Assembly: GCA_037367355.1 (NCBI GenBank)
Contig: CM074697.1
Span: 2,356,001 to 2,420,000 of the forward strand
Origin: Neoscytalidium dimidiatum
Taxonomy: Eukaryota; Ascomycota; Dothideomycetes; Botryosphaeriales; Botryosphaeriaceae
Direction: 5' to 3'
DNA: 64,000 nucleotides
Below are positions 11,550 to 21,696 of the stretch, piece by piece. Each line of letters starts with the position of its first letter. Positions within the stretch are counted from its first letter, which is position 1. The translations under genes were made by a program, and so were the position numbers. Below the pieces are notes generated by a model. The model saw only the letters and a program-made list of their open reading frames with translations. It was not told where the DNA came from and searched no databases.

Positions 11550-12715
11550 TTACGAGCAGTGGACGACGCCATCTGCATGGGTGTGGCATTCCTGTCGAGC
11601 ATATCAGCTTTCCGGTCCTATTTGGATGCAATTGAATGGAGGCTTACAGTAGCTGCATCAGCGGTGGTGGATACTGCGTCAGCAGTGGTAGATGTAGGGG
11701 TGGCAGTCTCATCAGCGATACAGTGGACGACGCCATCGGAGTGGGAGTGGCAATCGGAACCCTCGGACACAGACTGAGCCGACGCGGACGCCGAAGGCGC
11801 GGGTGTGGTAGCGGGTGCGGAGGAAGGAGCCAGGGTGGAAGAGGCAGCGGCCGTGGACGAAGCAGCAGCGCTTGAAGATGAAGCCTCCGTGTCCTTGCCA
11901 GTGCAACCCTCGCCGGGAAGAGCAATGTCGTAGGCATACACGTCGAGGGCGAAATACTGCAAGCTGTGGGTATTGCGGGCCGCCTGCAATGGGTCGGTCT
12001 TGGCCAACTCGAGGCATTCAGAGTAGCTGTCGGCATAGTGCTCGACAACGGCCTCACCGATCTTGGGCAGGTGGTAGAGACGGTGGAGCAGGTCGGCAGC
12101 GAAGTAGAAGTTGAGCTTTCCAGCCGCAACGGTATAACCGTAGCCGCACAAGCCCTCCAATGGCATGCGGGTGGTGTAAGAGAGCGGGCAAATGACGGTT
12201 TCATCAGTGGCGTTCTCACCGCGCCAGTGGCCTCCCCAGCCTGTGGAGAGTCAGCGACTGCATTGGAGATGACGAAGACTTGAATACTTACCTTCCTGGT
12301 GGCAGTTACCATCGATGTCGTCACAGCGGAACCATATTCCCCCGCGGTCGCCGCTGATAAGCTTCTCATACCATCCGATGGCCTCGCCAGTGGGCGCACC
12401 GCCAAAGTATTTGGTGTAGAACTCGGAGCTGTTCCCGAAGCGCAGGATGTGCTCCTTAGCATGCTGTGCCAGTTTGATAGCCTCGTTCAAACCCTTGGAG
12501 AGAAGAGCTCTCTCGGTGGCGTTGCAGGAAGGGTGGATGGGATAGTCAGTCGTTGCACCGGCAGCCCAGTCCCACGGTGTCGGGCCCGGATTGTAGCCGG
12601 TGACAGTCTCGGTGACGGTAACGATCTCACGCCTGACTCTGGGAACAGCCGCTGAAACAAGCGTAGTGGGAGCCAAGAAGGCAAGAAGAAAGAAGTTTGA
12701 AATTGCTTGCTTCAT
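11550..12715 (-). CDS. Secreted zincophore, Pra1/Aspf2/Zps1 family
   Basis: Three exons give 352 residues: 12715-12292, 12240-11648 and a 42-nt last exon 11591-11550. A signal peptide (MKQAISNFFLLAFLAPTTLVS) is followed by the Pra1/Zps1 domain with the zinc-site motif HRLYH (about 194-198), paired cysteines (GNCHQEG, VICPLS, LCGYG) and ALDVYAYDIALPG. Then comes a Ser/Ala/Pro-rich linker and two copies of a metal-binding module: CHSHSDGVVHC and, encoded by exon 3, CHTHADGVVHC just before the stop. Reading through the last intron gives a false C-terminus (ending at 11618) that loses the second module. In Candida and Aspergillus this secreted protein captures Zn2+ and returns it to a ZIP importer encoded next door. 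The same divergent arrangement with a ZIP gene is present here, which strongly supports the assignment. Confidence 0.92.
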
Positions 12716-12892
12716 GGTGACGGCAATTTGGGAAGTCGACTGGCCAGGAGGCGCTGGATATAAGAGTGCGGGAGCGGAAAAGCTTCACTGATCCTGGACA
12801 TACTGTGTCTACCTCCGCCTTATATATTCACCTGCTTGCTCGTACCAACATCGTCTCTCGACTCGGTATGGACGTACCTACATGCTGACTGC

Positions 12893-12902
12893 CACCTTGA
12901 TG
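12893..12902 (-). promoter_or_regulatory. ZafA/Zap1-like zinc-response element
   Basis: The minus strand reads CATCAAGGTG, containing the CAAGGT core bound by Aspergillus ZafA. It lies 178 bp upstream of the zincophore ATG. The identical 10-mer occurs in opposite orientation at 13425-13434. Confidence 0.55.
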
Positions 12903-13424
12903 GCCTTGCCAAGAGGATGGTGGTTGCTGTCGCATGGAAAGCTTCATGGGCGTTTTCCGGTACGGCTTTCCGGAACCGGACTGGACATGGAAAATTTATG
13001 CGAAATTTTTCAGCTTCGGCAGAATCGGGTCACATTCAGTAGAGAGAGCCGCCACAGCCAAGACGGAGGGCGAGGGCGAAGGAACGGGCATCAGCACGAT
13101 TGCGGCATGGTAGGTGGAGGTTCCAAGAAGGCCAAGGGATGCACTGATGTTTCTCCGAGCTTCTATCGATCTGGTTCCGCAATTCCAATTTGTAACAGAG
13201 CGGTGGAATAGCTGGGGCGCTTCTTTGCTCGAGCCGCGGCACATCAAATTTCCTGTTTTGGCGATAGGAGAGGTGGTAGTAAACCAGACGGAGAGCAGCG
13301 GCTGCACGACTGCGACAGGACAGATGAGACCAGAGCCGAAACGGAGAAGCGCTGTTCGATGGACAGCCTCCGCATCTTTGGGGTGGGCGGCGCGGAAGAA
13401 ATGGCGCGGGGATGACCGGCGGGA

Positions 13425-13434
13425 CATCAAGGTG
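13425..13434 (+). promoter_or_regulatory. ZafA/Zap1-like zinc-response element
   Basis: The plus strand reads CATCAAGGTG, the inverted partner of the copy at 12893-12902. It lies about 327 bp upstream of the ZIP importer ATG. Each element reads 5'-CATCAAGGTG-3' on the coding strand of its nearer gene. Confidence 0.55.
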
Positions 13435-13606
13435 CTCAACTCAGGAATCCACTTCACCGCTGAATACCGGCTGCAGATTTAATCCTGGACATCCTCATTG
13501 GACGCTAACATCGTACAACAGCTTACTCGCACCTCCACCATGTTTCTCCGCTGCCTCGATGCCTGGCCCTCGCCCCAGTTTTGCACTCCGCCTCCTCGGC
13601 AGGCTT

Positions 13607-13620
13607 CTTGGCACGCCAAG
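13607..13620. promoter_or_regulatory. Inverted pair of PacC-like sites
   Basis: The sequence CTTGGCACGCCAAG is an inverted repeat of the PacC core GCCAAG with a 2-bp spacer, about 140 bp upstream of the ZIP importer ATG. PacC activates alkaline-expressed genes through GCCARG sites. Confidence 0.5.
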
Positions 13621-13760
13621 ATAGCAAACACCCTGTGGGTGCTTCCTTGCGCCGCGCTTGTGCCTTTTCGTCTGCGAGGCGGGTTATATGCTACCCTGCC
13701 TCCGTACTGGTTCTCTGAGTTTCTCCGTCACGGCAACAAACACTCCTCATCATCGCAACC

Positions 13761-15771
13761 ATGGGTTTGCAAATCAGCCTGCTCCTGCTGGGTTACACCA
13801 CTCTGTTGACCAAAGGACAAACTTTGATGCTGTCGGCCTGCACCCGCATTGGAAATGAACGGTACGGAGTCGACAGCCTTCTCGAAGTTGCGATTTACGG
13901 TTGCTAACTTGACGCAGATGGTGCATAGATCAAAGAAGCTCCAGCGTCCTCTGGACCTCATATGCCTTATCGACTGTTCCTCCAACAGCTCCCGCTACGA
14001 CCACAGCCTCAACAACTTCGGCGCCGACAACGGCTGCGTCGTCCTCATCGATCACTGCTGTCTCCGGCTGCCACATGCACGAGACTGTCCAGTAAGTATA
14101 TCTCATGACAGGATTTTTTTGTTCTTTTCTCGTGAAGCCTTTCTGCTTCAAATGCGGTCATGCTTACGCATTCAACAGGTTCTGTGTGGCAGGAACCTCT
14201 GAATATCAGGTCATGATTACAGCAACTGCGACTGAAGAACTTCCGGCACAGTACACAGGATGTCATGCACATGGCTCAGAACTGTAAAGTTCATCCTCCC
14301 TGGCTCTCACTTTATGTGTAACTAAGTCAACGTATAGGTATTGCTTTGATTCTACTGGCGAGGAATATGTCGTGGTGCCTGAAGGCGCAGCAAGTACAGA
14401 GTCAGAGTCGGAAATTCATGAAGACCCTGATCACGAAAGCGAAGGCGAATCTACCGAGGCTTCCGGGTCTGAGGGTCAAAATTGCCATTTCCATGCTGGA
14501 GTTGAGTTAGTCGTCTTGAGATGTAATGTTGAGCGCTTTGTCACTAACGGAATCCAACAGACACTGCGTGGGAGCTGGGGAGTCTGAGAGCGGTGGTACT
14601 AGAACTTGCGAACGCACAGACAGGGACTACAACGTCCCTCTCCGGATAGGCCTTCTCTTCGTCGTGCTGGTTACCAGTGCTTTGGGCAAGTTTCTTTCCC
14701 TCAACACGGAATACTTTGCTGATTCTCGCAGCTGTCTTCATCCCAATTTTCATGGGATCTTACATCCAGAACTCCACCATCAATTTCTGCTTGATGATCC
14801 TCAAGCAGTTCGGTACCGGCGTCATGGTTTCCACGGCGTTTATTCACGTTAGTGGCGCCCCAATCAAAATAGTTTCGTTGAACTGGCTAACAGACCCTAG
14901 CTTCTGACCCACGCCAATTTAATGCTTACCAACGAATGCATTGATTACGTGACCGAATATGAAGGTACAGCCGCCGCAATCATGATGGCTGGCCTCTTCA
15001 TTGCTTTCCTCATCGAGTACATCGGGTCTCGGATACTCTTCTGGAGGAATGGTAGGCACGCACATCCGACCAGCTTCGATGGGTCAACAGACCACGACGC
15101 CGGCGGCGAGACAATCGAGAGCGGCAAGGCCATCCCCAACAACACGCTCACGACGCTGGCCGGCTGTGGTAATTCTTTGACCAATATGAACCCCGGGCAG
15201 GAGAAGCTTGCAGTGACGGTGATGGAGACCGGCATCATTTTCCACTCGCTCCGTAAGCTTATCGCTCCCCCTTGTGTATCAGAGATCAAATTTAACGCTC
15301 GCAGTGATCGGCCTTACTCTCGTAGTCTCGGGTGATTCGTTTTTCAAAACCTTATTCATTGTCATCGTCTTCCATCAGATGTTCGAAGGTATTGCCCTCG
15401 GGGCTCGCATTGCCGAACTACCTTCCACCGCGGCCATGGATGAGCACTCCCAGCTTGTCGGACAGCCAGTCACCATGATGACGAAAATGATTATGGGCGC
15501 CGCCTTTGCTCTCGTAACTCCAGTAGGCATGGCCATAGGGATTGGGGTTTTGGACAAGTTCAACGGAAACGACCCAGCCACTCTCATCGCCATTGGTACG
15601 CTTGATGCTGTGTCGGCTGGCATCCTTGCCTGGGTTAGCTTGGTCGAAATGTGGGCCGCGGATTGGATGCACGGTCCACTTTCCAGGGCATCGACGCTGA
15701 AGACAACATTCTGTCTCATCGCGCTGATGCTGGGAATGGCCTTGATGAGCTTGCTTGGAAAGTGGGCTTGA
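13761..15771 (+). CDS. ZIP-family zinc importer with secreted-side zinc-binding ectodomain (ZrfC/Zrt1 type)
   Basis: Eight exons give 535 residues: 13761-13861, 13918-14091, 14179-14283, 14338-14505, 14561-14685, 14732-14847, 14901-15252, 15305-15771. The intron 14686-14731 is GC-AG. A signal peptide (MGLQISLLLLGYTTLL) is followed by a roughly 180-residue Thr/Ser/Glu-rich extracellular region with modules GCHMHETVQFC, GCHAHGSELYC and NCHFHAGVEHC. A degenerate first copy, CTRIGNERWC, has the same Cys-x8-Cys spacing. The membrane part has the eight-helix ZIP pattern, including KQFGTGV and STAFIH, a His-containing variable loop (GRHAHPTSFDG), and the metal-site helices HSLLIGLTL and HQMFEGIALG. 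It imports Zn2+ across the plasma membrane. The divergent zincophore gene and the shared module type identify it as the alkaline, zinc-limited importer. Confidence 0.93.
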
Positions 15772-16853
15772 GAGACCACACGAGTTGGTAACAGATGCTC
15801 CAAAAAGTTCCGGAGGGCAATAAGAGATGGGATAAAGAGGTAATTCTTCGGTGGAAAGGGTTTTACGAATGTTGATGGGGAAATCATGTATCTATGAAGA
15901 TCACTCAAATTTAATGAATGAGACGTTCTTATACATGAGGTAGTAGCCCGATAGCTGAGAAAAATTCAAGCGCCATCGACCCAGACTATTCTTATCAGCT
16001 ATATACTCATAGAATACTCGCTCGGGTATCTCCTTCTAATATTCATGATCTACAGCGGAGAGCTGCGATGGTAATTGCCTCACTCCAAGCTTACCAATCT
16101 CCCGACACAGCTTCCGACCTCGGCACGGTCCGTTCCCATGTCCAAGCGATAGACTACGGATGGACACAGCAGCTCTACTTCTTCAGCTAATGATAGAATG
16201 CTGTGTGGCATTCGGCTAGTTTCTAGATTTTCCTTTCTAATTTCGCTTCATTTCTCGTCTCGTCGCTCAACTGTCGCAGATTAACCAAAGTAGCACGTCG
16301 CGTGCCCTCCTGCTATCAGATTGTGAGCGGCCTCCTGACCACGGGCATTGCGATCGTAAGATGCTCTTTGCATAACCGTGGGGAAAGCACAGATGGCCCA
16401 AAAACTGCTGCACGGGCGCGATTTTGTGCAGATGCTGATGCTTCTCCGCTTGCAAATGCAACCACTGCCTGCCTGTTGGGACCACGAGCAGATTCGAGGT
16501 GTGGAGATTATGCTGGTTGTAGTATCGAAATCGCGTAGGTTCCAACGCAATTGGCTCCATGAAGCCGAAGTCTCGGCAGAATTCCCTGACTTGTCAATGT
16601 GGACATGTGCTACGCAATAACCAGCATCTCTTATCAGCCGACAACCTGCTCGAGGCTCGGAGTCGATACTTACCCGATTTGTCGCTGACCGTCTTTCTAT
16701 TGTTTATTGGCCTCGTTTCTTCCTTCCGACCTTTTGTGCTTCCTGGCAGACTCGTGAGGTACAAGTTAAACATAAGCAGATGCATTAGGTCATGTTGCGC
16801 AGATCGTTAATGTAGTTATAGAGTTCAGTTTTTATGGTACGACGTTATTCCAG
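15772..16853. other. Intergenic, no gene seen
   Basis: Short open frames on both strands (about 16.3-16.8 kb) overlap each other and show no recognisable domain. The left part is the 3' flank of the ZIP gene. Confidence 0.45.
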
Positions 16854-18222
16854 ATGATGAAACATCTACCAAGCTTTTCCCGCGCCCTCGAGGATAACGC
16901 CGTTTTCAGGCAAGAACTGAATTTTATGAAGAGCGACGGAGCTCTGCAGCAGCTCGAGGGCATCTTCCGTGTGCAAGACGAGCGATTCTCACTAAGCGAA
17001 GGTATCATTTCATTTTTGCACCTCATGCGGCATCGGTGGCTATGTATTCGTTGAGCGTCTGATAAGAAGCCCAAAAACGGAATGGTATGTTATCCTGCCT
17101 TATCTTCTCTAGACGTCGCGCGCTCTCCGTTCGGCAAAGTCACGTCGAGCATGAGGAGATCTCCCGCGGAGCTAAAATTAACGTCTGAAGCAGGTCCAGC
17201 AACATCGTTTTCTGGCGTCTGAAGTTGATGAATAACTAGACCCGGCTCCTTTTTGAGGATACCGCCATTGATTTCCCACTGTCCGTAGAAAGCCGCATTT
17301 GAGAAACGTACACAAATACCGTATACGCACCGACGTCACGCGCAACTACTCGTCTTATGTAGCCCATAGCCAGTCCAAGAAGTCGCATGACAAAAGCATA
17401 TCATACTTCTAGACTTTCTTTCGCGTTATCGATCGTATATACCTGGAGCTAGAAAAGCTGCGTCTTCAGATTTGTGCGAAGGTAGATACGATGGTGCGCA
17501 AAGATCTGACCTTCTGCTGGTTTACATTGTTACCGTCTCGCCCCGGGCAAATCAACGGCTCACTTACCGAAGTCCTTCCTCGTCATGGTGATGTTGGAAC
17601 GAACTTTTTCCATGCCCTAGAGGACTGTATGTTCGAGATGCAGAAAAGGAGCCGTGCATAGTCCGACGATGTCGATACCATTAGTTTCATTCTTTATCAC
17701 AAGCATTCCTCAAGATGAAGAGCAACACAGAACTCACATATTAGTGATAGAACAAAGCATGTCTGAGACTCCCATCGATGCGCTCGACTTTTTCATCTTT
17801 CTGGAAATTGGTGAGAACGGAGTATCTCTTAACAACAGTCTTTACGACTCTATCTTTGACTAGTCGTGTGCTCCAGGGTCATGGACGTGGATTGAATGGG
17901 CATGAACTGCATATTGCATGAATAAGGCTTTCAGCCACTGCATCGGGCATGGTCACTGTCCGGTGTTGTTTTTAGCTTGAGTCGAAGGAGATATTTCGAG
18001 CTTGAAGTGACTTACTAATCACCGTAGAAAGCAGAGATAGTAACTGACTCTCTTACTGCATATACTCTGGAATCAGCATTCCAGAACGCAAACGAGAAGG
18101 CTGATGCCCTGGCAAATGAGTGCGGACTGATCGAATGCCAAGCGAAGAATAAACGGCCAATCTGGGACGCTGTGGCTGGGAAATATGGTGCCCGAGTCGA
18201 GGCTTTCGACTTGAGCACATGA
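16854..18222 (+). other. Possible multi-exon hypothetical gene or gene relic
   Basis: Several short stretches on the plus strand have coding-like composition and plausible splice borders, but I could not join them into one clean frame. They are: an ATG-started segment at 16854-16998 (SFSRALEDNAVFRQELNFMK...), a charged segment near 17105-17190 (RQSHVEHEEISRG), a segment near 17412-17660 after a possible acceptor (LELEKLRLQICAKVDTMVRK), a segment ending at 17863, and a segment 18029-18222 after a TAG acceptor (NANEKADALANECGLIEC), which ends at a TGA. The family is not recognised. It may be a poorly conserved lineage-specific gene or a decayed one. Confidence 0.3.
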
Positions 18223-19096
18223 TGATTTTTAATGTGGAATACAGGTAAGGTCTGACTGACTATCGGATCTTCGGCAAAGACTGCGAAGTTTGGCTGGATC
18301 CGCATCGACCTCACGAGTGGGGTGGATCGAAACGTTCAGACTTCTGGAAAATGTGGGAATCCTGGCCAAAACGAACCCAACCCAAACTGTTAACGTTACT
18401 TAAAAGCAGGGATCTTTCCAGAAGCAGACCGTCAACCGATAAATCCGAATGTGGAATCTTTCGATGGTGCACGCTTTTGTGCGTACGCGTTGTGCATTCC
18501 GTGGTGCCAACTGTGGTAAATCCGCAAATCCGACGGATGTCGGATTTGTCTCTGCATAGCAGTAACTAATCGATGGATCAAGAACGGCTAATGAAGTTAC
18601 CGAGGGAGATGTCAGTAGCACCATATCTCAGCGAGGATGGCATGCTGACGTCATTTTCAGTGAAAGGAGCGAACGACTGTCTTGGCCGCTGATCTCACGC
18701 GTGCCCACCCACTCCATTTTTGCAGGGCTTTAGCCGGAGCCGAACGATATTTGCAGCCGTAGAGTCCGAGAAAACTCCTTATGAGTAAACATCATGTGGT
18801 CTGCCCTTCCTGATTGCGAAGGAACAGGCCGTGGAGAGCAGACGACTGATCCCACAAAATCCTCCCCCATCGTACTTTGCTGTGCGTCAGCAATTGCGGA
18901 GCTGGCGGAGATGTTAACTCTATTAGGTGCTTTGTCATTTCTCCATCACCAGACCACCTATACTCATAGAATCCTTCCAGGACTATACTGTTGATCCGTA
19001 GTGCCGATATGTCCGCTTAAGGGAGCATTTAAAAGCTGGACCTTGAAGCTTCAGCCATGAAATTCGCCAGTAGCAACCCACCGCTGATGTCCTATC
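18223..19096. other. Intergenic; amidohydrolase promoter
   Basis: No supported gene was found. Short open frames lack motifs. The last few hundred bases should be the promoter and 5' UTR of the amidohydrolase gene starting at 19097. Confidence 0.45.
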
Positions 19097-20673
19097 ATGG
19101 CTACATTCCAGCTACAAATTCCTTCCTTATTAGCAGTTTGCACTGCTCTACTTGCCTCTACAGCCACTGCCGCGAAGTCGACCTTGTTCGAAAGGGGAAC
19201 TGTCATTTCCTTTGACGACGCATCAAAGACCCCGAAAGTCCTCTGGAACACTTCCGTCCTCGTGACTGGGGACAGAATCACCGCCATCTTTGACGACACC
19301 CAGAATGTCACCATCCCCACGGATATCGAAAGGGTCTCCGCTGAAGGCAAGATTATCTCGCCTGGGTTTGTAGACACTCACCGCCACGGTTGGCAAACAG
19401 CATACAAGACTTTGGGGTCTAATACCACGCTCGCGGAATACTTCTTGCGGTACGGCGAGTTCACCCAAGCGTCGACTGTCTTCACCGCCGATGATGTCTA
19501 CTTGGGCCAGCTGGTTGGCATTTACGAGGCGCTCAACTCTGGTGTGACGTCTATTCTCGAACATGCCCACGCCACATTTTCCAACGAGACTTCTGCTGCC
19601 TACCTCAACGCTTCAATTGACAGTGGAGTGAGGATGTGGTTCTGCTATGCTTTCCATCAGCTCTCGAACGGCTTCACGATTGAAGATCAGATCGCCAACT
19701 TCCAGGAACTAAGCGAAGATGAGAGACTTGCATCTAGTTCGGTTGAATTAGGAATTGCGTATGATTCTTTCTCGACTGCTTCGGAGGAGGAGGTAGGGTC
19801 CATAATTAATCTCGCTAGGTAAGTGCTGGTTCACAACATTATCAACTATCAACTGACGCCCACACCAGGAAATCCAATATCTCCGCGTTCACCACGCACT
19901 TCCTCGGTGGCCCGTGGTTTGATACTAACGGTCCTCTGAAACTTGAGGAGTATGACTTCCTTAATACATCCTTTCCCATAGTTTTCTCCCATGCAAGCTA
20001 CATCACACCAGATGACGCCGTCCTCTTGCGAAGGTACAACCACTACATCTCCACCACCCCAGAGTCCGAAATGCACTACGGTCACGACCATCAGGATACA
20101 CCACTAGTCCAAGATCAAGCGGCTCTCGGCGTTGACACCCACTTCACTTTCTCCACCGACATCGTCGGCCAAGCCCGTATCTGGCTGCAGAGCACGCGCC
20201 TCAAATTCTTCCGGCAGACGCTTTCGAACTGGCGCATCCCGAGCAACAGCCCCATGTCAGTCAACCAAGCCTTTCTGCTGGCCACGCGTTCGGGCGGGTT
20301 GGCACTACACAGACCGGACATCGGCGTACTACAAGTCGGCGCGAAGGCCGATATCGTGGTCTTCGACGGCGACTCCCCGAACATGCTGGGCTGGATCGAT
20401 CCTATTGCCGCCATCATTCTGCACTCGCACGTCGGAGATGTCCAGCACGTCCTGGTGGACGGGCAGTGGCGGAAGCGCGACTGGCAGCTCGTGCTTCCCG
20501 AGGGCCAGAACAGGACGGACGTGGAGCAACGCTTCTTGGAGTCGGCGAGGCGCATCCAGAGCGTGTGGCTAGATAGCCCGACTCCTGTAGTTGAGGGTGA
20601 ATATCAGAACGACATCCAGTACGGCAGAACTTACCAGGTAGATGTTGTGAGGGGGAATGGGACGGGGTATTAG
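19097..20673 (+). CDS. Secreted metal-dependent amidohydrolase
   Basis: Two exons (19097-19818, 19869-20673; intron 19819-19868) encode 508 residues. The N-terminus (QIPSLLAVCTALLASTATAA) is a signal peptide. The fold is that of the composite-domain amidohydrolases related to cytosine/guanine deaminases and triazine hydrolases: a small beta domain at both ends around a TIM barrel, with the first metal motif PGFVDTHRHGW (H95/H97), a second His region (ILEHAHATF), later histidines (TTHFLGG, FSHASYI), the metal Asp in FSTDIVG, and the C-terminal GAKADIVVFDGD block. The substrate cannot be told from sequence. Secretion is unusual for this mainly cytosolic enzyme class, although several moulds encode such secreted members. 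Several Asn-x-Ser/Thr sites fit passage through the secretory route. No functional partner is adjacent. Confidence 0.85.
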
Positions 20674-21696
20674 TTCGCGCAGCTCCATATATTCGGATTT
20701 GAGTCAGAAAAGGAAGATCACACCAGTTTAATATACGATGAATTAGGACACTAGTCATGTTGGCTATATCGTTAAACTCTTTTGCTCTTAGTGAATGCGG
20801 ATATGTTGTATTGCTTATTGTGCTGTGGGTGTTATGAGAGCGACACAAAGCACTATTCCAGCGTCGGGTAGTCACGGCGTGTAGGGCTTTTGGTTGGCTA
20901 ACTTTTTGAAATTTTGAGTACGTTTGCGTTTGAAGCGTCCTAACACCCCGGGAAAAAAGAAAACTTTTGCACTCCCTGAGTTGAGCGCTTCTCCAAGATA
21001 AGTTGAGAAATCGATTGGCGACCTTCGCGGCCTCTATGAAGGTGCGGTCTTGACGCTGGTGAGGCAATTTCCCGACGGATTGGCGTTATTGGAATATGCT
21101 CAGGCAGCGAAGCATAAAGAATATTCCTACAGGTCTCAACTGGAAATCGTTTCCAGTAGCGCTTCCCTGAACTTGACAACTGAATCGTTCGCGTTTCCAA
21201 GCCACACACGCTACGCACGCAATCCTCTCCAGGCTTGGGCTCGGCCCACATTGCGGCCTGAGTGTTGGGGCGGACGTGGCCGTGCTTCGAACCAATCATT
21301 GTCAACTTCGAAGCGCAGAGAACACGCAGCAGGCTCCGCTGCGGCTACGTTGTCCTTCACCGGCGAACCAGAATCACAGCTACGCTGCAAGCATAGGGGG
21401 CATCGAATGTTCATGCAGGGTCTGGCGGCTACACATTCATGGACTTGGCTATGAGCAGTGAGATTTGCAGGACATGAAGCGCTCAAAACAGCGTCCGGTC
21501 TCAAATGACAAGCTTTGCCTCGCCTGGACTGGGCGATGGACAAGCCTCGTAAGTGTGGGGACGCGATCGACGGAAGAGGCGCTGAGCGAGGCCAACGGGA
21601 AATAACCCTGCCCGCTTACCGCCTACACTGGCACGGCACTTAAGTTGCGTAAGCTCCCACCTGGCCCTTCACGGGCATTTTCGCAAACTCGGAACC
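20674..21696. other. Intergenic, no gene seen
   Basis: Overlapping short open frames lie on both strands without recognisable domains. This is the 3' flank of the amidohydrolase and the promoter of the OSTalpha/TMEM184 gene. Confidence 0.45.

Larger units (their letters stand above)
12716..13760. promoter_or_regulatory. Shared bidirectional promoter of the zincophore and ZIP genes
   Basis: This 1045-bp region separates two divergent start codons. I read seven matches to the PacC core GCCARG or its complement: 12743, 12908, 13057, 13131, 13562, 13607 and 13615, against about one expected per kb by chance. It also holds two copies of a 10-mer containing the ZafA core CAAGGT (annotated separately). 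A TATA-like element (near 12820) faces the zincophore. Known homologous promoters in Aspergillus answer to zinc starvation (ZafA) and alkaline pH (PacC); the same control here is inference. Confidence 0.7.

Noticed and set aside
11592..11647. Zincophore C-terminus ending at 11618
   Set aside because: It is produced by reading into a GT-AG intron; the spliced reading restores a conserved zinc module.
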